Assembly (NCBI GenBank): GCA_936450465.1
Contig: OW388296.1
Coordinates: forward strand, 38,840,023-38,904,022
Direction of reading: 5' to 3'
DNA from: Gibbula magus
Taxonomy: Eukaryota > Mollusca > Gastropoda > Trochida > Trochidae
Length of the DNA: 64,000 bases
Part shown: positions 53,127 to 64,000 of the stretch, in pieces
Layout: every line of letters begins with the position of its first letter
Numbering within the stretch: position 1 is the stretch's first letter
Notes under the pieces: model-generated
Seen by the model: only the letters and a program-made list of their open reading frames with translations
What the model was told of the DNA's origin: nothing
The model's database searches: none
Made by a program: the position numbers and the translations under genes

Positions 53127-55314
53127 TTAAATCTTTTTCTTGGCTGACTTCGCAGAAATGACAAGCCCCCCGTCTGGGCAACCCTCGAGCACTCTGACCC
53201 TGGGAGCCCCCAAAGTAACCCTGGGATCTCCCCAAATTGGACCGGAACCCCCGCCCACCCCCAAAATAGGGGTTGGGATGAAAGAAAGGATAACCCGACC
53301 CCCTGGAAAATAATGAGGTGAGGGCTGAGGCCCATAAGCATTGTGAAGTGGGGACACCATATCTGTTTTACCCTTGTCAGAATCCCGTTTAAACTCTGTA
53401 TCAATAGGCTTTGTGTCCACCCGTCTAAGCTTAATGCACTTTGCCAGTGCTCTAGAAACTGCATCAGAGGCTGTCCCTCCCAACACCTGTAACACAAAGC
53501 TAGCGATGTCTACCTTCCCCTGGTGTTTCGACGCCTGGTGGCATAACTCCGAATAAGTTTGAGCCTCCCAATGCCCACTTCTTCCCGCCACCCTAGCCAG
53601 TTCATCTAGCGTTACTAAAATTTACGCCTCACTTGGCGCATCCTGCAGGGCAAGCGCCCTCACCTTGTCCCTTAAGGAAGAAACCTCGTCCCGTGCCTCC
53701 TCCTCCAGCCTCGACACCCGGTGCTCCAACTCCAGCCTGGATTTCTTCTTCCCTGGCTCGTCATCCAGCGACCGCGGGTCTGGGATCTCTTGAGATGTGC
53801 CCTGAAAAACACACAGCAACTAGGTGAAACAACAAATCATAATACTGAGTCAGAGTGGCCCAGTAAACACCACCTTCAAATACAAACTTCTGATATTGCA
53901 ATACTGTCAACCATAGGGTTCAAATCCATAGGCCAATATAAACAAGTGACCCCCACTTATTATTATATTATTCCGAGGTAACAGGTGTCAGCTAAGGAGT
54001 ACCAGGCCCATGATATGTCAAAGAGAATTTAAATGAATGAATGAAAATGGTCTTACCAACTTTATAGCTAATAATTTTTATCCAAAATTATGAAATAATT
54101 CAGTTGCAATAAACCAAAAATAATAACAATGTTTTACAAACAGCATGCATTAGGATAACTATTCACAAATCAGTAAAGTCAAGGTAGTGTTGTAAGTTTT
54201 CATTGACCCACTGTTATGGAAAATTATCATGGCAATATGTAAAAAGTTGTTGCTCCATAACATCACAGAAATATCATCAATAACTATGATACTGTCTGAT
54301 ATGCTTCACTAGTATGCTCATTACATCGCATGCAATAATTGACAAAATCACAAAACAATTGAACCAACGTTACTGTCTACCTTCAATATATTTTGCAGTA
54401 AAATAATAATAAAATAGCAAAGAATTTAAGATGGAAGGGTGTCATCTTTAAAGATAAGCGATGGTGAAAAGAAACAAATGGCAATCAACTAGAAAGTCTA
54501 GGGCATAATAATTAGAGGATAGATTAAACATTTTGCAGTGAATTTACTAAGCCGAATTTCCTTCGAAGGAAGACAGACAAACCGGAAGTAAACAACCACT
54601 CGTTCTCCCTCGTGCAGATCCGGAGGGTACATTCGCCCAAGCTCGGTATCTGTCTTCCGAGCGCTGTGCTAAAAATAGCACACGTGCAAGAGCTAAAATG
54701 CCTAAAATTAAGCGGAGAGTGACCGTAAACTCTTCCTCCTTAGAAGTTATGAAGTTTCTCAGTACTCACGGCCGGCAGATCCTGACCCCTGGGCTGTCCC
54801 ATTTCATTCGCCAGGACGATGGCGAGGTGGCACGCAAGTCGCTTGTGGTCGATGTCAGCCTGAGCCGTCTTCCCCGCCATGCTCAACATCTCGTCGATGT
54901 CCTCCCCTACCTAATAAATATTAGCCAATATAAATTTTAGCCAATAAGATGTAAATGTGACAAAACTGAAGCAATGAAAATGTTTATCAATGTTGATTAC
55001 TATTCAAGGCAACTGCAAAAATGTTTTTAAGTTTTACAAAACTTTACTGTAGCTGTAAAGTAAAACAAAATTTGGTTCACAAATAAATAAAATGATTAAT
55101 TTATCTTAATCAAACTTCAATCTCATCTTACCAGTCCCTTGAACCTATCATCAAGGTCGTCCTCGGAGAGTTTGGAAGTGTCTAAACCCTGGGCGAAATG
55201 GGCGAGCTGTTTCACAGGGACTGGGCCCGTGGAGTCCCTGATCCTTTTTACCAGGTGGAGCCCAGCCCCTTTCCCCTCCAGGGAGTGCCTCTTCTTCAGA
55301 ATGGTACCCACCAT
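53127..55314 (-). pseudogene. Ngaro gag-like gene with three exons, one internal stop
   Basis: Exon 1 (55132-55314) starts at an ATG in a good context (AACATGG) and ends CTG/GTAAGA. Exon 2 (54770-54910) is bounded by TTATTAG and GCC/GTGAGTA. Exon 3 starts at 53801 after TTTTTCAG. All junctions are phase 0. The product begins MVGTILKKRHSLEGKGAG. Exon 3 has a coiled-coil-like acidic/basic stretch (LEHRVSRLEEEARDEVSSL), then a TAA at 53624-53622, and then continues in frame to 53127 with a Gly/Pro-rich end and a basic KSAKKK tail. Family and function are inferred from position upstream of RT. A captured host exon is the alternative. Confidence 0.6.
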
Positions 55315-56001
55315 GTTGTTCTGTAACATAGGTTAAATACAAGTAGACCAACTTCGAAACTATGAGGAGACTACAACAGTATCGGCTTTGTGACGTCATG
55401 ACTGCAAACTATTGTTACGTCATAGACAATGTACGAAGAAAGGTCGTGCTGGGGCCACTCTAACAAGTTGTATTTTCCTCAGAGAGAAAGAAAATATCGA
55501 AAGTACTTAGCGCTTAAGTACTAAACTGAAAATAAAGTATGGTTTTCCAGAACCCACACCGGTTTCCACATCAACTCGTAAAGGCCCTCAAGGTCAACCA
55601 GGCCTGGGCTACGTGTCACGAGGTACAAACCAACAGTCGGCAAGGGGCTGACGAAATTCGTAACATAGAAAACATTAAATCCAAAACACAATCTCTAAAA
55701 ATTGACATCGAAAATCGCGAAGAGGCTACATGGAAACTAAAACACCATGCACCCGACACGGCACAAACTCTCTCACGCTACCGGCGTGGCCGCCATTACC
55801 AGGTCTAACGTGACCAACACGTTACCGACCAAAACTCTCCAAATTACATCCCGACAACACTCTGTCACCAAGACAGGAATCCACATGGCCACCAAGGCCT
55901 TAAACCAGCCACCAAGGCAAAATTCCCCCCTTGGGGATTAAAAAATATGAAGAAAACTATAGTTACCCGACGCTGGCCAAAAAACGTGTCTCGCCGTCAG
56001 G

Positions 56002-56061
56002 CGGTCAAATCCAAAAAGAGGCTGATTTCACGTTTCACCGCTAGGCGTCGCTGAGGATCTA
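56002..56061 (-). repeat. Ngaro split direct repeat A1
   Basis: These 60 bp equal 48966-49025 in the same orientation (plus-strand text starts 'cggtcaaatccaaaaagagg' and ends 'gctgaggatcta'). On the coding strand this is the 5' end of the element. Confidence 0.92.
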
Positions 56062-56390
56062 TAATAAAACAATTGGTACATAAGGTATAAAACATAATTG
56101 CAGGATTACCCATAAATACATAAATATGTTACTTGATTACATTACAATACATCAAATACCCATTTGAACCAAACCATATGTATGATAATACAATGTGATA
56201 ATATATTAACTAGGACATTTATAAATATAGCAACATACATATTACAACATAATATAATATACTATGAAAGCATGGTATGATACAAATGTACATACATTAT
56301 GATTGGGAAACATCAAAATGAGTTCACATGATGATAATAGATATATAATACAAACATAAAATACAAATGTTAAATACTAAACTAAAGATA
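56062..56390. other. Short AT-rich spacer
   Basis: The DNA between the Ngaro element and repeat D copy 2 contains nothing I recognise. Confidence 0.5.
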
Positions 56391-57946
56391 CAACTAGATG
56401 AGCGTTTGCGGGACACCGCAAAAGCCAAGCTGCTCCGAAACTTAGGGTATCGCCTTTCCCTGTTCCGCCTTCTCGTCAGCATCAATAAAATTTGAATTCT
56501 TTTTAACAAAAATTTGATCATTATTCGAGTTATTACTAATCATCACCGGGGTCACTTTTCACAAGTGTTCTCTTAAAACCTATTTCTTTTTCCAAAATTT
56601 GATCAAAGGATTAACGTGGCCTTACCCAATATCTCATGACCTTGACCTTTGACCTTCAAGGTCACACACTCATTGATCACTTTTCCTCTTGTATAGCAAT
56701 CATGCAATGACTCAAAGTGTTCATAGTTAAAATACGGCATTTTGCCAAAGCATGCTTAATTCGTGACCTCGCTGTGACCTTGACCTTTGACGGATGTTGG
56801 CGAAAACCTTTTCAAATATTGGCCATTCTCCATCGTTGATATAAACCAAATAAGAGCCTGATACCACAAATATTTTTCTAGTTATCATGTTAACATGGAA
56901 TTTTTTTTAGTAATTTCAGAATTATGACCTTGACCTTTGACCTTGAGTGTGAACATGTCAAAATCATTCACCAAGTGTATAAGAAAGAATCTAGGTATAT
57001 GAGGTGTTAATACCTTCTTGGAAAAAAAGTTATTTAGTGATTTCAGAACTGGTGACCTTGACCCTATCTTGTGACCATGACCTTTGATATTCAAGGTCAC
57101 ACAATCAATGATCACTTTTCATTGTATATAACAATCATGTAATGATTCAAAGTGTTAATAGTTGAAATAAGACATTTTTACAAAAGCATGCTCAATTCGT
57201 GACCTCGCTGTGATCTTGACCTTTGACGGATGTTAGCGAAAACCTTTTAAAATCTTGGTCTTTCTCCATAGTTGATATAAACCAAATAAGAGCCTGATAG
57301 CACAAATATTGTTCTAGTTATCATGCTTACAAGGAATTTTGTTTAGCAATTTCAGAACTCATGACCTTGACCTTTGACCTTGAGTGTGAACATGTCAAAA
57401 TCATTCACCAGGTGTATAAAAAAGTATCTATGTATATGAGGTGTTGATACCTTCTTGGAAAAAAGTTATTAAGTTATTTCAGAACAGGTGACCTTGACCC
57501 TATCTTGTGACCATGACCTTTGATATTCAAGGTCACACAATCAATGATCACTTTTCATTTGTAAATAACAATCATGTAATGATTCAAAGGGTTAATAGAT
57601 GAAATAAGACATTTTTACAAAAGCATGCTTAATTCGTGACCACGCTGTGACCTTGACCTTTGACGGATGTTAGCGAAAACCGTTTCAAATCTTGGCTTTT
57701 CTCCATAGTTGATATAAACCAAATAAGAGCCTGATAACACAAATATTTTTCGTTTTCGTTTTTTAAGTTATCGTGTTTACAAGGATTTTTTTAGCGATTT
57801 CAGAACTCGTGACTTTGACCTTTGACCTTGAATGTGATCATGTCAAAAAATTCCCCAGGGGTATAAGTAAGAAGTTATGTATATGAGTTCTCAAAACATT
57901 CTGGGAAAAAAGTTATAGCCAAAAACGCGGCGGCGGTGACGGAAAC
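56391..57946 (+). repeat. Repeat D, copy 2, rich in TGACCTTTGACCT motifs
   Basis: This is a diverged copy of 33755-35133 in the same orientation, with the same start ('gatgagcgtttgcggga') and end ('cggcggtgacggaaac'). It carries at least four internal modules, each with 'ccttgacctttgac' and a 'gtgttaatacc/gtgttgatacc' phrase. It adds one or two modules relative to copy 1, so module number varies. Confidence 0.8.
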
Positions 57947-58004
57947 TGCGCAAAAACTGATAGCAGTTCCGACTAAGTCGGTGCTGCAAATAACCTACCA
58001 AATA

Positions 58005-59286
58005 TGTGGGATTTCGGTGAGAAGTTGCTTTCAAGTGGACACTCAGGCCATCCTTAATTACCTAGAATTGTAAATTAACTATGGGTTAAGTTATTAAGTT
58101 AGGTTATGGGCATAGTATCATGATAATACTAAGTTTGACTAACTAATGAAATACCAATAAAATACCTAAGATAATTGATAATAATATTACTAATATTATC
58201 GTACATGATTTATGCATGATAAAAATACATACCATTAATAAATAAAACCAACTGATACTTAATATCAGTGTTATAAAAATGAATGCTTATGCTATAGACA
58301 GATAATATAAATGATTGCCAATAGCACATCATTGCATGTGCCATACCGATGGATGTAAATAGATAAACTATGATTATTTGGATAAATGATTACTACATTA
58401 CTACTTATAGAAATGTAGCACGGTGTATATATAAATATAATAAATACTAGCATATAATGAACATAAGATAGCACCTACACTACCTTGCAAATATATGATA
58501 AAATACTAAACCTATTATTATTACCGATGTGATAGACATTACTCTATCACGTAGTTACACAAAGCTGTACGAACCTACAATGTAGTAATGAATGATATAA
58601 TATATACACAGTTAAAATATAAAATATAGTGAAAATAACACCTTTGTGTTATGTTCCCTAATGGAAACCATCATATCAATATTACCTGATCTGCATGATA
58701 TATTTACAGACACAATAATTACATGTGCCCTAATAATATATTAATGAAGGAGATTAGCCTAAGCGCTTACCAATGCATAAAAGTCCATTAAAATACATTC
58801 ATACAAACATACATACATATCATAGCCCTATTTCCTATGTATATTATGATTAATGATAAAATAGATATGAAATGCTAATTATTTAACTAACCCGTGTTTG
58901 ATAGACAAGGTGAAAGAAAAGAACAGTCGTTTGGTCAAATGTCTCAGCTGTGAGTCAAATCGTGCGCGTCATAAGATGTGTATTATGGCAGTGCACAGAA
59001 ACTAATGATGAGGTAACCTTTATAGATTTAGAGGGCATGCAAAATGTGGAGTGCGCTTACCTAACAATAGAGAACAATAGATAGAAGATGAACTGGCTAT
59101 GTAGTCACAGCACAGAACAAAAGAGAGGGATAGCAAGATACATGGTTAAAGGCTTGCAATTAACAAGCTCTCAGGTATTTTGCTGGGCTGCTACACATAA
59201 AACACCTGAAATAAAATGATATATTAGTACATGGATATTTACAATTAAAACACACATTAATGCAATATATTACACTCTGCCACACA
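58005..59286 (-). repeat. Putative 3' LTR of the gypsy element
   Basis: On the minus strand a purine run (GGAAGGGGGAG, ending 59287) resembles a polypurine tract and is directly followed by TGTGTGGCAG at 59286. The other border is a guess: TGTGGG on the plus strand at 58005 would give a TGTG...CACA-type LTR of about 1.28 kb right next to the end of repeat D. The 5' LTR would lie beyond the window, so the two cannot be compared here. Confidence 0.35.
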
Positions 59287-59315
59287 CTCCCCCTTCCGAC
59301 AAAATGACGTCCTCG

Positions 59316-60130
59316 TCATGAATGCTTGCCGGTGACGAGATCCACAAGTACTTCTGTGGCTTTGTTACTGATACCTGCAACAACTCCTGTTGCTAGCAAA
59401 GAGCTGAGATATTCTACTCGCATCTTCCAGTCCGGTTCTCCATGAGCTGCCATTACATAATCACCGGTGGTCTGCCAACTAGTTCTGGTCCTTTCTAGTG
59501 CCGATCTCCTTGGCGGTGGCAAGGGTTCCCGTCTGTCCAACATCCCTGTAGGTGATGGAATCGGCGCATCCTGCCCTCCAACAGCACCCTCCTCCTCTAC
59601 AGAGATCCCCTCCTCTTGCTCAAGCTCTTGAGCAGGAATATCATTTCCATCTTCTGGACCATCCTCATCTCCGACAGCTTCTGACACTTCCTCCAGGTCA
59701 GCATCCTTCGCAACTTAAGCCTCATCTTCTCTAGTTGGCCTATCAGATGAGTCGACATCTGAAACTGGAGGCCTGGGTCCGTGACAGGAATCCATATTTC
59801 TTCTTAAGGGTCCTGGCTTGCATCATCCTCAATCAATTCCTCGGTTGATGTTCCAAGGGGAGTTAGTTGCGCTGAAGCTCTGGGTCTCCTGGGGCGTGGT
59901 TTAGGAACTTGAGGTTCTGAAGCAGGAAGAAGGAGCAGGTTCCCATGTAATGTCCTAGCTTTTCCTTCTCCACATTCTTTACCAACGACATACACTGGAA
60001 TAGCTGAGTTGGGCTGTCTGTGAACAACATAGATGTTCTCTTCCGATTTGTTAGCGATCTTGTGTTTTCCATCAAAGGCGACTATCTTGACGATGTCCCC
60101 AGGTTCCAGTGTGGCAGCTCTGCTTCTGAT
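59316..60130 (-). pseudogene. Gypsy integrase C-terminal region and tail
   Basis: Around 60130-59900 the translation shows LEPGDIVKIVAFDGKHKI and YVVGKECGEGKARTL, an SH3-like integrase C-terminal type of segment. An acidic, proline-rich tail follows (59316-59687, 123 residues) that ends just before the putative polypurine tract. A stop and a frame change near 59715-59800 separate the pieces. Confidence 0.65.
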
Positions 60131-60189
60131 GTCATAGTTTTGCCTTGTCTTGCTTGAGATTTCTTAGCATTTTCTGATGCAAGGTCATA

Positions 60190-60950
60190 GGCATGCTTGA
60201 GGCGTTCCTTCAGAGACTTTGTGTACTCGTGTAGTGTCCTTGTAGTGTTCTATATCCAATCCGAAGGCTAAGTCAACTTGGAGTCTTGGGTGCCTGCCGT
60301 ACATAAGAAAGAAGGTTGAATATCCTGTTGTCTCATGCTTAGTGGAGTTGTACGCATGTACTAATGGACCGACATGTGCTTTCTAATCATTCTTCTTATC
60401 CGGTTCTAGTGTTCCAAGCATGTCTAGGAGAGTACGGTTAAATCTTTCTGTGATTCCATTTCCCATGGGATGATAAGAAGTGGTCCTCGACTTGGTCATC
60501 CCTGTGAGATTACAGATTTCCCGCATCAGATTCCCTTCAAAGTTGGCTCCTTGGTCAGAATGAATTCTTTGAGGTAATCAATAATGTACTACAAAGTTCC
60601 TGAAGAATACATCTGCTGTGGTTTTTGCAGTCATATTCTTTGTAGGGTAAGCCTGGGCATATCGAGTAAAATGGTCAGTTACTACAAGAATATGCTGTTG
60701 TCCTCCCTTTGACGGTTCAAGTGTGGGAAAATCCATGCATACCAGTTCGAGTGGTTGAGTGGTCTTAATGCTTACTAGCAGTGCTCTGGTTGATGCCGAT
60801 TTTTTCCTCTTGATGCACTTCTCACAGTTCTTGACATAGGCTTCTATGTCTCTCGACATCCCTGGCCAGAAAATTCTGTCTTTGATCAGAGATTGAGTCC
60901 TGTCACGTCCTGGGTGACCAACATGATCATGGAGGCATCGTAATACTGAC
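60190..60950 (-). pseudogene. Gypsy integrase, broken
   Basis: The HHCC zinc finger is present: HDHVGHPG near 60935-60915, then CEKCIKRK near 60820. The first catalytic Asp lies in VCMDFPTLEP, and a second with the HTDQG-like motif near 60545. The Glu is in the NGITERFNRTLL segment near 60455. The frame 60578-60859 is open, but stops and frameshifts follow near 60575, 60390 and 60230. It could not integrate DNA in this form. Confidence 0.8.
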
Positions 60951-61199
60951 GGTCAACATCCGGTTGGGAGCACTAGTTGTTCCACTTTCTCTCCATCCAC
61001 TGTTGTCATTCGGTATAAAACTCCTCTTTGAAGCTTCAATGATGAGAAGTTCTTCACAAGGCCTGTCATCTCTGGATCCGTGCTGTAATTGGTTAAGTGT
61101 GGTCTTGTTCCCTTCCTCAGATGTGTCACGACGGATTCCAACGCTGTGTCCTTGGCTTGAGCTTTCCTCCAATCACGAGCGTTGATATCGCACTTGTCC

Positions 61200-61640
61200 T
61201 CAGTTATTTCAAGCTCCTGATCCTGGACTCTGATGACAGATGACTTGGTGACTCTTCCTTTGTCCCTGGCAGATGGGATAGTGTGTCAGCATCCAGGTTA
61301 GATTTCCCAGGCCTGTATGATATGGTAAAATCATAGGCTGATAAGGCAGCTAGCCATCTGTGTCCTGTTGCATCCAGTTTGTCGCTGGTAAGAACATAGG
61401 TGAGGGGATTTATTATCCGTAAGCACTGTGAATCGGTTGCCATAGAGATAATCATGAAATTTGTCTGTCACAGCCCATTTCAGATACAGGAATTCCAATG
61501 TGTGTGCTGAATAGTTCATGTCCGATTTGTTGAGTCCACGACTGGCGTATGCTATGACTTGTGGTTGTCCATCCTGGTAATGGTACAGCACCTAGTCCAT
61601 GCGTGCTTGCATCTGTGTGGAGCTTCAGATGTAATCCAGC
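61200..61640 (-). pseudogene. Gypsy RNase H, broken
   Basis: It contains HTDASTHGLGAV (first Asp), AYASRGLNKSDMNYSAHTLEFL (with the catalytic Glu), FTVLTDNK (Asp) and YRPGKSNLDADTLSHLPG (last Asp). These are spread over three frames (61452-61796, 61331-61591, 61204-61455), so at least two frameshifts are present. Confidence 0.82.
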
Positions 61641-62260
61641 TAGACACTGTTCCATGAGGCGTTGGTAAGTGGCAGGAGCGTTACAAAGTCCAAATGGCAT
61701 ACGGTTGAATTCATAGAATCCTAGCGGACCAACGGTAAAGGCTGTTCGTTCCTTATGTTCCTCTAAGAGTTCTCCCTGATGATAGCCGGACTTCATGTCG
61801 AGGACCTAGAAATATTTCATACCACTGAGACAATCGAGCAGTTCATTAATCCTTCAAACTCTGGTTGTTAATCTGGCGATAATCTACGCACATGCACAAT
61901 TTCCCATCTCTCTTGCGTACAAGACAAAGTTTGAAGACAAAGGACTGTGTGAAGGTCTGATAATCCCAGCTGACAGTAGTTGACGTATGTGACTATGAAC
62001 TTCATCAAACATGGATGGAGGTATTCGGCGATGGCGCTGCTTAGAGGGGATATCACTGCAGTGCTGTTGCCTAAGTCCTCATCACCCTTGGAGAAGATAT
62101 CCTTGAACTTGAGAATGACCTTGACTCCAAGTTCGAGTTCCTCATGTGTAAGATTCTCCTGGTGAATGTCAACTTGCTCCAATAGTTTCTATTCATCCTC
62201 AGATGGTGGTTGACATATTCCTTGGAATAAGACTGTAGCTGTAGCTCACATATAAGTGCT
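61640..62260 (-). pseudogene. Gypsy reverse transcriptase with internal deletion
   Basis: VDYRQINNQ (near 61880), SGYHQ (near 61790) and RMPFGLCNAPATYQRLMEQC (near 61680) are RT motifs. The frame then passes from the 'CLAGLH' end of this motif directly into the RNase H start 'KLHTDAS' (near 61620). The catalytic YxDD motif and the thumb, roughly 100 or more residues in intact gypsy RTs, are missing. Stops occur upstream near 61865. Confidence 0.82.
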
Positions 62261-62273
62261 TTGGGCTTTACTA

Positions 62274-63385
62274 CACTCAAAGCCATTAAAAACGCAACTT
62301 CAAATTCAAAGTTTATTTACTGGAAAAATTTTTAACAAATGTAAATAAAAATTGACACAATCGAGATAACAAACATATGTTGTTAATTTCATTGAATAAT
62401 TCATTGCAAATGCACAAATCCTAAACGTCAGAGAACTTTTACACAAAGCAGGGGTCAGCTGAAGTCAATAACGGGTATGATCCCGAGGTCTCACACACGC
62501 CTGGAGTCGACTTGGCATGGACCGACACAGATGTCTCAGTACACGCTGTGGGATTGCTTGCCACTGATTTTGGAGTGCCTGTGCCAACTCTGAAACAGTT
62601 TGTGGTGGCACGGCTTGAGTTCATGGCCGTCCATGCAAGTTCATCCAAAATGTGCTCGATCGGATTCATGTCGGGAGACATAGCGGGCCAATCCATGACA
62701 GCAACATGATTATTGTTCAGGAAGTCCCTTGTCAACCTGACGGTGTGGGGTCGAGCATTGTCATGCTGGAAAACCATCTGTCGGCGGATGGCATGTTGAG
62801 CCAGCAATGGAAGCAACGTAGGACGAAGGACGGTGTCAACATAACATTGAGGATTGAGGTTGCCTTGGACCACAACCAACTGGGACCAAAAGTTGGTGTT
62901 GATAGCACCCCAAACCATGACCTAACCTCCCCCGAAACGATCCCTTTCCTGCACGAAGTTACGAGCGAAACGTTCATGTGGACGTCGGTAGATACGGTGA
63001 CGTCCATCAGGAAAACTGAAATTGAATCGAGATTCATCAGGGAATATGACAATTTGTCAAGGTGTATTGTGCAGATACGTCTTGCGTAAGGCGTGGCATT
63101 TTTTTCCGAAGTGACGAATGTTAAAATTTTGATCGGTATTTAAAGGGCCAGAGTGCAAAACGTGTTACATGGGACTGCTTAAAATCGTGAGAGAAAAAAA
63201 CAATTTTTATCGTTTGCATGAACAAAGTTCATTACCGAGAACTGATAATGGGTTCAAACCCAGAACTCAACCAAAATGATCCATTTCAAGTTTCATCTGT
63301 ATGCCATAAGATAGGAAAGCCCAAGAAAACGTTTTGCAATAAATATTTCTAGAATAATGCATTGCGTTTTTTATGGCTTTGAGTG
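62274..63385 (-). mobile_element. Defective Tc1-type DNA transposon inserted in the gypsy element
   Basis: Terminal inverted repeats of about 24 bp (CACTCAAAGCCAT...ACGCAA; 62274-62297 and 63362-63385, one mismatch) are flanked by TA at 62272-62273 and 63386-63387, the Tc1/mariner target duplication. Total length is 1112 bp, shorter than a usual autonomous Tc1 (about 1.3-1.6 kb). The gypsy text resumes directly on both sides, so it is younger than that element. Confidence 0.93.
62439..63060 (-). pseudogene. Tc1 transposase, N-terminally truncated, with stop and frameshift
   Basis: This DDE transposase core has its first Asp in FPDESRFNF (near 63040), second in MVFQHDNARPH, and Glu in SPDMNPIEHILDEL, with 34 residues between the last two (DD34E, the Tc1 type). 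A TAG at 62924-62922 interrupts it between the first and second catalytic residues. A frameshift after about residue 104 of the 62439-62918 frame garbles the C-terminus. The N-terminal paired-type helix-turn-helix DNA-binding domain is absent. It is inactive. Confidence 0.9.
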
Positions 63386-63829
63386 TACTATGGTCTGTGT
63401 CGTTACGTTAGAGAGGTGAACGTCGACTAATCCGTGTTTCTCCCAATCAAATTCCATGATAGTTGGTGCGATGTCAAGGTCCTGGTGTATGGTAAACTGG
63501 TCTGTGGGTTGAAGATAGGCACATGCTCTTGGATAGTTAAATGGCTAAATAAATTGTCCTTTGATGAAGACTTTTCTTTTGGCAGGTATGATGACGTTGT
63601 CAGTCTCATAACATTTCACAAGTCCAATCTTTCCCTTGTTCCGTTGAAGCTCCTTCTCTCTGATTACCATCGTTCTGAAGTAAAGGTACCACGGTGTGAA
63701 GAGGTTGGCTTTCTGCAGAAACCTGTTTCCATGATTCCTCTTGAGTTTCCAAACTAGCGACGATTTATCCTGAGTAAGGTAATGACTCTCCTCCATTCTA
63801 TGTTGAGCACATCATCCAGTGGTTAGATG

Positions 63830-63990
63830 GTAGTGTGAGAAAGATGATGCTCATAGAAGGACTTGGATATCACTGATACTGTTGCTCCTGTATCCAGTAA
63901 CGCTGTCGTTTGCACTCCAATGATGACCTTGACCTCGTTTGACGACCCGACTAATCCATCTGGCATTTGTCTCTTGCCTTGGGGACGCTG
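63830..63990 (-). pseudogene. Gypsy aspartic protease fragment
   Basis: The minus-strand translation has a hydrophobic strand, then ALLDTGATVSVIS, the retropepsin active-site signature (63883-63905), followed about a dozen codons later by an in-frame stop near 63826. It is part of the decayed pol. Confidence 0.75.
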
Positions 63991-64000
63991 ATGATGATTA

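Larger units (their letters stand above)
48711..56061 (-). mobile_element. Ngaro-type tyrosine-recombinase retrotransposon
   Basis: This 7.35 kb element is bounded by split direct repeats in the order A1 (56002-56061), coding region, B1 (49024-49097) abutting A2 (48966-49025), then B2 (48711-48784). That arrangement defines PAT/Ngaro-type elements and differs from the inverted repeats of DIRS. Internal order on the minus strand is gag, RT, RNase H, recombinase. gag and RT-RNase H carry stops and a frameshift, while the recombinase frame is open. It cannot move alone in this form. It sits 2.8 kb from the DIRS element, on the same strand. Confidence 0.88.
59316..64000 (-). pseudogene. Ty3/gypsy retrotransposon pol, decayed and truncated by the window edge
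   Basis: Minus-strand order is protease, RT, RNase H, integrase, C-terminal tail, which is gypsy (Ty3) order; Ty1/copia has integrase before RT. Protease: LLDTGATVSVIS near 63880-63910. RT: remnants at 61640-62260. RNase H: 61200-61640. Integrase: zinc finger and core at 60190-60950. Tail: 59316-60130. Several stops and frameshifts break the frame, part of RT is missing, and a Tc1 transposon interrupts it at 62272. gag and the 5' LTR are outside the window. Confidence 0.85.

Noticed and set aside
54698..54940. An 80-codon plus-strand ORF
   Set aside because: It lies antisense to a minus-strand exon (54770-54910) with strong splice sites and is best explained as its shadow.

Overview
The window is animal nuclear DNA, most likely from a mollusc. 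It is AT-rich outside mobile elements, has spliceosomal exon boundaries and no bacterial operon structure. It carries a tRNA-headed SINE with a (ACTC)n tail of the kind common in molluscs, plus several dispersed invertebrate-type repeats. The taxon is an inference from repeat style, not from a marker gene.

Host gene: I recognise one, the 5' part of histidine ammonia-lyase (HAL, histidase), on the minus strand. Exon 1 (36108-36339), exon 2 (24508-24593) and exon 3 (23119-23193) join in phase, have GT/AG borders and match the N-terminus of animal HAL. Intron 1 is about 11.5 kb, intron 2 about 1.3 kb, and intron 3 runs off the left edge (over 23 kb). The catalytic exons lie beyond coordinate 1. 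A TATA-like box and an upstream ORF that overlaps the start codon sit just 5' of exon 1.

Left part (1-23118, intron 3): dispersed repeats, a tRNA-like relic, and a broken gene of a recurring uncharacterised, possibly capsid-like family (4462-5006). There is also a SINE with a clear target duplication (7643-7890). A very large inverted repeat (about 7.93-18.17 kb) has arms of about 2.7 kb packed with TTGACTTTG tandem arrays. Its outer edges hold the 3' end of a Penelope-like reverse transcriptase. Its spacer holds a near-identical 1.14 kb tandem duplication. A degenerate RT-like segment follows.

Middle part (23-36.5 kb): HAL exons separated by LINE tails, a GTACC minisatellite, hairpin-ended dispersed repeats, and a repeat rich in TGACCTTTGACCT motifs, which resemble nuclear-receptor DR1 sites.

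Right part (36.5-64 kb): mostly minus-strand retroelements. A LINE tail (37.9-38.5 kb) comes first. A structurally complete DIRS element (39567-45951) has gag, RT-RNase H and tyrosine recombinase all open, perfect 142-bp inverted terminal repeats, and an internal complementary region matching both ends. A Ngaro-type element (48711-56061) has textbook split direct repeats A1-ORFs-B1A2-B2, a gag with apparent introns, a decayed RT-RNase H and an intact tyrosine recombinase frame. A second copy of the DR1-rich repeat follows. Last is a decayed Ty3/gypsy element (from about 58 kb to the right edge) interrupted by a defective Tc1 transposon at a TA site.

All calls come from reading the sequence. 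No database search was run, and family names rest on remembered motifs.
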